Shown piece by piece: positions 1 to 5,172 of a stretch of DNA of 5,337 bases. Both the position numbers and the translations under genes were made by a program. A model generated the notes under the pieces. The model was not told the origin of the DNA and did no database searches. It was given only the letters and a program-made list of their open reading frames with translations. Every line of letters begins with the position of its first letter. The first letter of the stretch is position 1. The stretch is from JADKCL01 sp031424495 (GTDB lineage Bacteria; Bacteroidota; Bacteroidia; J057; JADKCL01), in the NCBI GenBank assembly GCA_031424495.1, contig JANPHP010000267.1, forward strand, positions 1 through 5,337, read 5' to 3'.

Positions 1-391
1 GGCTTTTGCCGCCATAGCCGTGCAGGTAGCCGGTCTCCTCCATGTAACTCGCGACATTGTAAAAGCTCTCGGCCCGGAGAAAATAGTAGTCAGTTGCTGC
101 GCGGAAACTCTTGACGACGTCGAGGTAATTGTATAACTGCGAGGTGGTCTCAGCCGTCGAGAAGCGCACATTGCGGGTGCCGCCCTCGGCGCCAAAGCCC
201 ATTTTCATGGCGATGGCCTCGATCAGCGTGGATTTGCCCGAACCGTTTTCACCCACGATAAAGGTCACGTCTTCGTGAAAACTCATTGTGCGCAGGTTTT
301 GCAGCGCGGGAATGTTGAATGGATAGACACTTTCGTCGGGGATGGCGCCACGATGCAGTGAAATGGAGCGGAGGTAGGGTTTTTCTTGCAT
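1..391 (-). CDS. AAA/ABC-type P-loop ATPase, COG3910-like predicted ATPase (N-terminal part)
   Basis: The gene reads leftward from an ATG at 389-391 and is cut by the window edge after 130 codons. The protein begins MQEKPYLRSISL and carries a Walker A motif GENGSGKST at residues 47-55, after a beta-strand DVTFIV. Next come the segments EGGTRNVRFST (about 69-79) and YYFLRAESFYNVASY (about 102-116), which I recognise from small stand-alone ATPases of the COG3910 type (AAA_23/SMC-like head domain, usually about 230-260 residues). The break falls at HGYGGKS, just before the place where the family normally has the signature region and Walker B, so catalytic completeness cannot be judged. The cellular role of this family is not established; ATP binding is the safe statement. 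No Shine-Dalgarno sequence is visible. The gene is divergent from the channel gene, across the repeat-bearing gap. The family call is from memory of conserved blocks, not a search. Confidence 0.85.
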   Translation of the reverse strand, partial: MQEKPYLRSISLHRGAIPDESVYPFNIPALQNLRTMSFHEDVTFIVGENGSGKSTLIEAIAMKMGFGAEGGTRNVRFSTAETTSQLYNYLDVVKSFRAATDYYFLRAESFYNVASYMEETGYLHGYGGKS

Positions 392-418
392 TTGGCACTA
401 AGATAAGAAAGGGGAATT

Positions 419-487
419 GACAATTGATAATGGACAATTGACAATGGAGAAACCCGCTCGGGTTCAGCGCAGGTAATTGACAATTGA
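419..487. repeat. GACAATTG-type short repeats
   Basis: Two adjacent 14-bp units, GACAATTGATAATG (419-432) and GACAATTGACAATG (433-446), differ at one base. A third partial copy, GACAATTGA, is at 479-487, and a degenerate one, GACAAATTGAC, is at 563-573. Between the second and third copies is a 6-bp hairpin (451-456 with 459-464). Such AATTGACAATT strings are common as dispersed low-complexity repeats between genes in some Bacteroidota and cyanobacteria (general knowledge, from memory). No function is claimed. Confidence 0.6.
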
Positions 488-586
488 GGCGGTGGTAGTT
501 GGCTTTTGCTTTGTTGGGCTAGTGGAATTGGTTTTTGGGAGATGCACTGATTTGCAATTGTGGACAAATTGACTTGAGTTACCCGC

Positions 587-804
587 AGGTTAACGCATAT
601 CGCTTCTGGGGTAACGCATATCACTTCCAGGGTAACGCATATCACTTCCGGGGTGATAGCATATCACTTCTGAGGTGATAGCATATCACTTTTGAGGTGA
701 TAGCATATCACATTCGAGGTAATAGCATATCACCTTTGAGGTAATAGCATATCACCTTCGAGGTCATAGCATATCACTTTTGAGGTGATAGCATATCACT
801 TCCG
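587..804. repeat. Tandem array of ten 21-22 bp iteron-like repeats
   Basis: Ten head-to-tail units start at 587, 609, 630, 651, 673, 695, 717, 739, 761 and 783. Units 2 and 3 are 21 bp long and the rest 22 bp. Each unit begins RGGT, continues with a variable left half (TAACGC, GATAGC, AATAGC or CATAGC) and then a conserved right half close to ATATCACTTYTG; GCATATC is present in all ten. The commonest form contains the inverted repeat GTGATA-GCA-TATCAC. There are no unique spacers, so this is not a CRISPR array. A period near two helical turns places every site on the same DNA face, as in Rep-binding iterons and multi-site operators. The 22-bp period breaks any reading frame, which argues against a coding repeat. 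The function is unknown. Confidence 0.9.
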
Positions 805-820
805 AAGTGATATGCTATCA
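786..820. repeat. Perfect 35-nt palindrome closing the repeat array
   Basis: The last array unit is followed directly by an inverted copy. TGATAGCATATCACTTC (786-802), a single central C (803) and its exact reverse complement (804-820) form uninterrupted 17-bp arms. It is followed by AAAAAGAGG on the plus strand, with no T-run, so it does not look like a rho-independent terminator on that strand. On the minus strand the sequence after the stem is poor in T. It may be a two-sided protein site or a cruciform-prone terminus of the array. Confidence 0.85.
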
Positions 821-929
821 AAAAGAGGTACGATTTTGTATCAGATTGGGGTGTATGCTATCTTCTTTGGGTGCATTTGTTCGCTGATGGATGGAATGTA
901 GACTCATTGGCGTGTTTGGCTGAAATGAA

Positions 930-948
930 CGCCGCATGGACTGCGGCG
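930..948. other. GC-rich 7-bp hairpin in the leader region
   Basis: CGCCGCA (930-936) pairs perfectly with TGCGGCG (942-948) around the loop TGGAC. It is followed by ACTTTCTGG, too poor in T to be a convincing intrinsic terminator. It lies about 125 bp upstream of the channel gene start. Confidence 0.5.
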
Positions 949-1043
949 ACTTTCTGGATGCCGGCAGCTTTCAGTGGGCGCGTGGGAGTGCAGGGCTCGG
1001 CAAATTCCCTGAAGCAATCCGTCCACGCCTAGCGAAAACCTTG

Positions 1044-1051
1044 TATTTTTG
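1044..1051 (+). promoter_or_regulatory. Bacteroidota -7 box (TAnnTTTG) upstream of the MscS-family gene
   Basis: TATTTTTG at 1044-1051 is an exact match to the Bacteroidota housekeeping -7 consensus TAnnTTTG. Transcription would start near 1055-1058, 17-20 nt before the ATG at 1075, giving a very short leader. I see no good -33 TTTG about 19-21 bp upstream, so the call rests on one element and position. Confidence 0.45.
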
Positions 1052-1074
1052 CGGGCAATGAACGCGTGGTTTCG

Positions 1075-1941
1075 ATGAAAGCGGCATTTTCCATATTGAT
1101 CAAGAGCATCATGCTCGGTGTGGCGGTCTATTGTCGCTATTTCTTGGCTTATGTGCCCGACACGCCCGTAGAGCGCAATGTGGTTTATACCTCTTTGCGC
1201 CTCGTGATGGTTTTGCTTGTGCTCAACCTCGTCTACGAAGCCGTGCGCTTCATTTACCGTAGCCGCAACAGGATCAGTGATTTGCTGCCCGATTCATTCA
1301 GTGTCGGTCTGCGCAACGTCTTTATCCTTGTGTCGGGCGCTGCCGTCGGCGCGACTGTGTTTGGTTACTTTGGGATCGATTTTAAGACACTGTTCACCAC
1401 GCTGAGCTTTGTGGCGGCTGCGATTGCAATCGTGACCAAAGACTTCATCAACGACATGCTCATCGGCATCTACTTGGGCTTCTCGCGCGACTACGACATC
1501 CACGACTACGTGAAGATCGGCACAGAAAAGGGGAAAATCCTCGAGATCGGGCTGCTCAAGATCAAATTGCTCAACGATGACGACGACATCCTCATCATCC
1601 CCAACTCCAGATTTCACAGCTTGGAAATCACCAATTACACCAAGCGCGACATCAGCCTCATGAGCATTGATTTTCAGATCTCTGTGAGCAAAATCAAGGG
1701 TATCGACGAGCTCGAAAACGAACTCATCCAGAGCCTACAGTCTTATTTGGAGTTCATCCATCCTGAATCTTTTTTGCTCAAGATCGTGGAAGTGAAAAAG
1801 GATCATTTAGACTTCAAATTTCAATACCGCCTCAAAAATCTTGACCGCGAAATGCAGCGCCTCATTCGCCGCAAGACCGTGCGGCAAGTACTCAGCTACA
1901 TCACAGAAAAGCCCTCGCTCGACCGAGTCGAGAAGGCGTGA
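1075..1941 (+). CDS. MscS-family mechanosensitive ion channel (small type)
   Basis: The 288-residue protein would act in the inner membrane as a tension-gated channel that releases small solutes on hypo-osmotic shock. Hydrophobic segments lie at about 6-27, 40-61 and 79-100, followed by the pore-lining helix at about 105-130 (LSFVAAAIAIVTKDFIND). The KD-x-x-x-N/D pattern at the helix kink resembles YnaI-type members rather than the Gln-Gly of E. coli MscS. The cytoplasmic beta domain follows: DYDIHDYVKIG (about 139-149), GKILEIGLLKIKL and the family hallmark LIIPNS (173-178). The C-terminal half would form the vestibule. The length is close to that of E. coli MscS (286). I chose ATG 1075; GTG 1066, three codons upstream, is in frame and possible, and an in-frame stop at 1030-1032 excludes a longer form. 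No clear Shine-Dalgarno sequence. It converges with the DUF1361 gene across 129 bp with no evident terminator. Confidence 0.93.
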   Translation: MKAAFSILIKSIMLGVAVYCRYFLAYVPDTPVERNVVYTSLRLVMVLLVLNLVYEAVRFIYRSRNRISDLLPDSFSVGLRNVFILVSGAAVGATVFGYFGIDFKTLFTTLSFVAAAIAIVTKDFINDMLIGIYLGFSRDYDIHDYVKIGTEKGKILEIGLLKIKLLNDDDDILIIPNSRFHSLEITNYTKRDISLMSIDFQISVSKIKGIDELENELIQSLQSYLEFIHPESFLLKIVEVKKDHLDFKFQYRLKNLDREMQRLIRRKTVRQVLSYITEKPSLDRVEKA

Positions 1942-2070
1942 GGCGGTTGCTTCTCGTTTCTCCAACGTAGAATTGTAACGTATAGGAAATGGGCTGCCTG
2001 ATGTAAAATTAGTAATGTTTGAATTGCGCCTTTGCCCCAACTCAATACGGCATTGTCTCCACCAAGTGCC

Positions 2071-2775
2071 TTATTCCTCCACCTCGCGGTCATCTTGCCT
2101 GCTGCCCAGCCCATGAAACACGAGGTAGCCGAGAAAGAAAAACCCTGCCAAAACCGCTGTCATCACCAAGGCTTGTTTGTGGGCAAATGGATGCACCCAT
2201 GGGCGCAGGCTATCCACAGCGAGGCGCAGCGGATGCCGCAAAACGTCCCAACTGTTCCATCGTTGCACACGGCCCAAGTAAATGCCATAACCTGAGCCGA
2301 TGGTTGCAAGCAGGATCATCGCCCATGCGTAAACAGGTCGCAGGCGCTGCAGGAGCACATCATGCACCTGTGCCAACGAAAAAAAACCGACCAGCAGGCC
2401 ATTGAATGCAAAACTTGCGATGAGCAAAATGTCAAACCAGTAGGGCACGCCTACGCGTGGACGCAGGTGCACGAGGTCGGTGAGAATGTAGGGCGCATTC
2501 GGCAAAAAAAGCAGCCAAGGCACAAGGCTGCCGATGGCGAGCAGGAGCGAAAACGTCGCTTGTTTGTCTGAGCGCAGGGACTGTCGGTGAAAATATTGGG
2601 TGAAGCTGCTGAAAAAGATAGGCATCCAAGCCAAAAAGAGGTTCCAAAGCAAAAATCGAAACGTGCCTTGCCCAGTCCAGGTGATGCGCAAGACCATGAG
2701 GGTGGCGCAGTAGGTGGTGAAGAGTGCGAGGAATGCGAGTTGACGAATGCTGCGTTTGTCGAAGATTTCAAGCAT
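2071..2775 (-). CDS. DUF1361 domain-containing membrane protein
   Basis: The 234-residue integral membrane protein has about six hydrophobic segments (about 11-30, 38-58, 74-91, 114-136, 148-167 and 201-222). It carries blocks I recognise from DUF1361: FLLWNLFLAWMP (41-52), FLPNAPYILTDLVHLR (90-105), WFDILLIASFAFNGLLVGF (113-131) and WNSWDVL (173-179). DUF1361 proteins have no established biochemical role; the conserved Asn-Ala-Pro-Tyr/Asp and Trp-Asn-Ser-Trp-Asp positions lie near membrane boundaries. I chose the ATG at 2773-2775 because the following MLEIFDKRSIRQLAFL gives a usual short N-terminus before the first helix. A GTG at 2827-2829 would add 18 residues and has a GGAAG sequence 5 nt upstream, so it remains possible. 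The gene is divergent from the DUF1571 gene; the downstream 129 bp show no strong terminator hairpin. Confidence 0.88.
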   Translation of the reverse strand: MLEIFDKRSIRQLAFLALFTTYCATLMVLRITWTGQGTFRFLLWNLFLAWMPIFFSSFTQYFHRQSLRSDKQATFSLLLAIGSLVPWLLFLPNAPYILTDLVHLRPRVGVPYWFDILLIASFAFNGLLVGFFSLAQVHDVLLQRLRPVYAWAMILLATIGSGYGIYLGRVQRWNSWDVLRHPLRLAVDSLRPWVHPFAHKQALVMTAVLAGFFFLGYLVFHGLGSRQDDREVEE

Positions 2776-3144
2776 TGGATGGCGAATGAAGATGGGAACC
2801 ACTAGGATGGCGCAGGCTTGCCTACGCACGCTAGCTTCCTACGGCAAGGAGCAGCGTGAGGTTGCGCCGATGACCAAGGTATCTTTTGATCAAGGGCGCC
2901 TCGCTCTTGCAGCTGCTAGGGTGCCACAAGTCCAATGCACTTCCTCGGGATGCATTGATTTTGATGCGGATGAGGATTTCTCGCCTTGGTCGGTAGGCAA
3001 TGTTGCTGCTGCCGCAGGAAAAAAGCAAACCCATCAGCCTGCCGATCGGAGTTTTTGCCTAGATTTACTGATTGATTGCTGGCCAAATTGTGGGCCTGTC
3101 GATGCAGGAAAGGGAAATACCCAGAAAAAAAGGTGAATTGCGTG
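2776..3144. other. Divergent intergenic region between DUF1361 and DUF1571 genes
   Basis: About 370 bp lie between the two starts (about 315 bp if the DUF1361 gene begins at GTG 2829). A long plus-strand frame crosses it (2747-3136), but its composition is irregular and it overlaps the DUF1361 start antisense, so I do not accept it as a gene. A 6-bp inverted repeat CTTGCC/GGCAAG (2817-2822 with 2843-2848) flanks a GCTAGC palindrome. TAGATTTA at 3060-3067 matches 7 of the 8 positions compared with the -7 consensus (two of them free), with no convincing -33 partner. Nothing else is identifiable. Confidence 0.5.
3131..3136 (+). promoter_or_regulatory. Shine-Dalgarno sequence of the DUF1571 gene
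   Basis: AGGTGA at 3131-3136, after a run of seven A, sits 8 nt before ATG 3145 and 5 nt before an in-frame GTG at 3142. It is one of the few good ribosome binding sites in the window. It selects the start at 3145 (or 3142) over the much earlier in-frame ATG at 3076, which would spoil the signal peptide. Confidence 0.6.
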
Positions 3145-4014
3145 ATGAAATGTATGCGTGGATGGATCGGGGCCTTGAGCCTGATTGTATTGATTGGGAC
3201 GAGTCCGGCGACGGCGAATTGCCAAAGCCCTGGCCGGGCAGTGATGGATGAAATGATCCATGCCTTTGGCAATGTACTCTCGGCGAGCGCCCGTGTAAAG
3301 CGTACCGAGCGCCTGCCCGACGGCAAGTATATCGATGGGGAAATGTCCTTCAAGGCCATGTTCTCACCCACCCTGAGGGCTTACATCCGCATCCAAAGCC
3401 CCAAGGAAGGCACCGAGGTGCTTTTTGTAGAGGGCCAAAATGGCAACAATGCCCTCATCAACACCAATGGTTTCCCTTGGATCAATGTGAGCCTCGACCC
3501 CGAGGGCAGCACCATGATGGAAAAGCAGCACCACAGTCTCAGGTGCCTGGGTTTCAAATTTACCGAGGGCGTCGTGCGCCACATCTACAAGCGCCACGCC
3601 ACCGATTTTGATGATCATGTGCTCTACATGGGCGAGCAGGTTTGGAGCGGCCGCAAAGTCAAGGTCATCAAGATCGTCTACAATGACTACGGCAAAGAGA
3701 AATACACTGTGCAAGGCACAGAAAACCTCTGCCAAATCGAACGCAAGATCTTCGTTCCAGCCGCCAAGATCTTGGAAATGAATCCTGCGATGGATGATTT
3801 TTGGGATTTGAAGCCTGGGCAGGTGATCAATGTGCCGTCGGTGTATGGCAAGGAGTCGGTCTTCATGATCGACGCCATCAACCACATGCCCATCGTGCAG
3901 ATCGTGCACGACGACAAGGGCTTGTTTGAGCGTTATGAGTACCACGACCTCAAGATCAACCCCCGTTTCTCGACCACAGAATTCACCAAAGACTACCCCG
4001 ACTACGGATTTTGA
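3145..4014 (+). CDS. Secreted DUF1571 (LolA-like fold) protein with an internal LysM-like domain
   Basis: The 289-residue protein starts with a Sec signal peptide: basic MKCMRGW, hydrophobic core IGALSLIVLIG, and a likely signal peptidase I cut after ATA (residues 22-24). The mature N-terminal part has the pattern of Bacteroidota DUF1571 proteins: YIRIQSPKEGTEVLFVEGQNG (80-100), NTNGFPWINVSLDP (106-119), GSTMMEKQHHS (121-131), and the C-terminal YEYHDLKINP (264-273) plus EFTKDY (279-284). DUF1571 proteins are related in outline to LolA/LolB-like lipid-binding beta folds; the ligand is unknown. Between these parts, residues 187-231 read as a LysM repeat: YTVQGTENLCQIERK, then AAKILEMNPAM, then LKPGQVINVP, so the periplasmic or surface protein may contact peptidoglycan. 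The strong ribosome binding site supports this start. The stop is 71 bp before a tRNA gene with no terminator between, so readthrough into the tRNA is possible. Confidence 0.85.
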   Translation: MKCMRGWIGALSLIVLIGTSPATANCQSPGRAVMDEMIHAFGNVLSASARVKRTERLPDGKYIDGEMSFKAMFSPTLRAYIRIQSPKEGTEVLFVEGQNGNNALINTNGFPWINVSLDPEGSTMMEKQHHSLRCLGFKFTEGVVRHIYKRHATDFDDHVLYMGEQVWSGRKVKVIKIVYNDYGKEKYTVQGTENLCQIERKIFVPAAKILEMNPAMDDFWDLKPGQVINVPSVYGKESVFMIDAINHMPIVQIVHDDKGLFERYEYHDLKINPRFSTTEFTKDYPDYGF

Positions 4015-4057
4015 AGTAGGTAGAACGAAATTCGCATGTGACAAAGAGAATTTTGTC

Positions 4058-4065
4058 TATATTTG
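4058..4065 (+). promoter_or_regulatory. Bacteroidota -7 box of the tRNA-Arg gene
   Basis: TATATTTG at 4058-4065 is an exact match to TAnnTTTG. The tRNA 5' end at 4086 is about 15-20 nt beyond the expected transcription start, normal for a tRNA leader. A perfect inverted repeat GACAAA/TTTGTC (4040-4045 with 4052-4057) abuts the box. The -33 region has only weak candidates (TGTG at 4037-4040). Confidence 0.6.
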
Positions 4066-4085
4066 CCGTCCAAAGTGAATGTTTT

Positions 4086-4157
4086 GGCGCGATAGTACAA
4101 CGGATAGTACATGGGTTTCCGGAGTCCAGGATGAAGGTTCGATCCCTTCTCGCGCTA
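4086..4157 (+). tRNA. tRNA-Arg (anticodon CCG)
   Basis: The 72-nt cloverleaf folds fully by hand. The acceptor stem is GGCGCGA (4086-4092) with TCGCGCT (4150-4156), the first pair being G-U. The D arm is GTAC/GTAC around AACGGATA. The anticodon stem TGGGT/GTCCA has two G-U pairs and the loop TTCCGGA, with the anticodon CCG at 4119-4121. The variable loop is GGAT, and the T arm is GAAGG/CCTTC around TTCGATC. The discriminator is A4157 and CCA is not encoded. It reads the arginine codon CGG. The gene has its own promoter box and terminator. Confidence 0.96.
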
Positions 4158-4164
4158 CAGGAGC

Positions 4165-4192
4165 AAAAGCCAATCGTGAGATTGGCTTTTTT
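4165..4192 (+). terminator. Rho-independent terminator after tRNA-Arg, possibly bidirectional
   Basis: AAAAGCCAATC (4165-4175) pairs perfectly with GATTGGCTTTT (4180-4190) around the tetraloop GTGA, and the T-run extends to 4192. It begins 7 nt after the tRNA. The four A at the 5' side give a T-run on the minus strand, so it could also end the lipoprotein transcript coming from the right, whose stop codon is at 4305. Confidence 0.9.
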
Positions 4193-4304
4193 GTTGGTGG
4201 AGGGATTGCAGGGGGATGATCGCTTGAGGTAGATACAGACCCATTCTCCGACAAAGAGAGCGTAAATCAAGTCGTTTAAAATAGATTTCTATCAGGCCGG
4301 CCTA

Positions 4305-5102
4305 TCACCACTCCAATCCAAACTCTGCTTCCAAATAGTAGGTCATCTCATAGACGGTGCTGATGTCGTAGGTGGTTCTTTTGCCATGCGGTGAATGAGC
4401 GAGGTATTTGTGCTGTTCGGGAAGCCATACATATTCAAGGCGATGCCTCTTTTCATAGCGTGTTTGACTCACTGAGTCCATCAGTTCCCACGAAGCAGCT
4501 TCGTGAAGATCGATCGTGACATCGACAAGGATAGATTTGGGACAGCGGTATTGGATGCCAAGAAGCAAAATGTTTCCCCAACGAAACGGCTTTTCGTTGG
4601 GAATCGAATAGGTGCCATAATATGATCCTGGAATTGAAATGATTGGATGCAATTGATGGTCCAACACTTGATATCCGTAGCATGCAATGCCCCCCATGTC
4701 GCTGCCATTCAGATAATTTGATGTCCACAATATTTTGCAGGCATTCAATCCATTTTCAAGACTATCCAGCCATGGAGACCTGAATTGTGAATAGAGCGTA
4801 CCCAAATCTGCACCTGCATCATCCAAAATTTCGAACTTGTAGTTTTCCAATTCATAGTAGCCCTCGGTAACAATGATTTTTTCAAGTGGCAGGTCGTCAT
4901 CTAGGTTGCAGACGATGGTATCCAAGATGATTTCATTGGGGCGCAATTCATTGGCCGATGGGGAGGCATTCGGCAGGTCGACTTGCTGATGGCTATTTTC
5001 TATGGCTTTGGGATCATTGCTTGTCGGTTTGCTGCAGGAAAGGCCGGTGACCAACACCGCGATCAGAAAGCCTACCTTGACCTCATTTGCCTTGCATTTC
5101 AT
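4305..5102 (-). CDS. Putative lipoprotein of unknown function
   Basis: The 265-residue protein starts at the ATG at 5100-5102. The N-terminus is a lipoprotein signal: charged MKCKANEVKV, hydrophobic GFLIAVLV and the lipobox TGLSC with the lipid-bearing Cys at residue 23. It is followed by a polar, flexible linker (SKPTSNDPKAIENSHQQ) typical of exported Bacteroidota lipoproteins. The mature part has alternating strand-like segments, several Tyr/Trp-rich stretches (about 95-125 and 155-175) and cysteines at 65, 122, 141 and 187. I do not recognise a family or catalytic motif. There is no Shine-Dalgarno sequence before the start. AAATTTTG (minus strand, 5173 down to 5166) is a near match to the -7 box and would give a leader of about 60 nt. 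The upstream partial gene is on the same strand 70 bp away, so co-transcription is possible. It may end at the bidirectional terminator 4165-4192. Confidence 0.8.
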   Translation of the reverse strand: MKCKANEVKVGFLIAVLVTGLSCSKPTSNDPKAIENSHQQVDLPNASPSANELRPNEIILDTIVCNLDDDLPLEKIIVTEGYYELENYKFEILDDAGADLGTLYSQFRSPWLDSLENGLNACKILWTSNYLNGSDMGGIACYGYQVLDHQLHPIISIPGSYYGTYSIPNEKPFRWGNILLLGIQYRCPKSILVDVTIDLHEAASWELMDSVSQTRYEKRHRLEYVWLPEQHKYLAHSPHGKRTTYDISTVYEMTYYLEAEFGLEW

Positions 5103-5172
5103 TGGACGCTTAATATCCCATTTTTTGGACGATCATTCTCCTAATTTCCACAGACCGAATCCTAACAAAATT

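Larger units (their letters stand above)
392..1074. other. Long non-coding divergent intergenic region with several repeat structures
   Basis: About 680 bp separate the starts of the ATPase and channel genes. No reading frame here looks like a real protein: the longest minus-strand frame (283-645) only overlaps the ATPase gene out of frame and runs into the repeats. The stretch holds the GACAATTG repeats (419-487), a small hairpin AACCCG-CT-CGGGTT at 451-464, the 22-bp repeat array (587-804) with its terminal palindrome, an isolated reverse copy of the repeat core, TATGCTATC, at 854-862, a GC-rich hairpin (930-948) and a promoter-like box (1044-1051). The rest, 863-929 and 949-1043, shows nothing I can name. 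Confidence 0.7.

Noticed and set aside
283..645. Minus-strand 120-codon frame containing 7-residue repeats (ICVTLEV-like)
   Set aside because: It overlaps the ATPase gene out of frame, and its repeats only reflect the few 21-bp units of the DNA array; the remaining 22-bp units break the frame.
587..804. CRISPR array
   Set aside because: Units are contiguous with no unique spacers, are only 21-22 bp long, and no cas gene is nearby.
930..948. Intrinsic terminator
   Set aside because: The hairpin is good but there is no T-run after it on either strand.
2747..3136. Plus-strand 129-codon frame across the DUF1361-DUF1571 gap
   Set aside because: It overlaps the 5' end of the DUF1361 gene antisense, has no ribosome binding site or family-like sequence, and ends at the next gene's ribosome binding site.
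3364..4044. Long minus-strand frame (226 codons) opposite the DUF1571 gene
   Set aside because: It is an antisense shadow: the plus-strand gene has a signal peptide, a ribosome binding site and recognised domains, while the shadow is rich in Val/Asp/His runs typical of antisense reading.
4086..4192. tRNA-linked integration site (att) of a mobile element
   Set aside because: There is no integrase, no repeated tRNA 3' end elsewhere in the window, and a normal terminator follows directly.
4293..4302. Palindrome AGGCCGGCCT near the lipoprotein stop
   Set aside because: It is only 10 bp, has no T-run and is expected by chance; the stronger terminator is at 4165-4192.
5113..5136. Eight-codon minus-strand mini-frame before the lipoprotein gene
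   Set aside because: It is out of frame with the lipoprotein, and its GGAG lies only 1 nt from its ATG, too close for a functional site.
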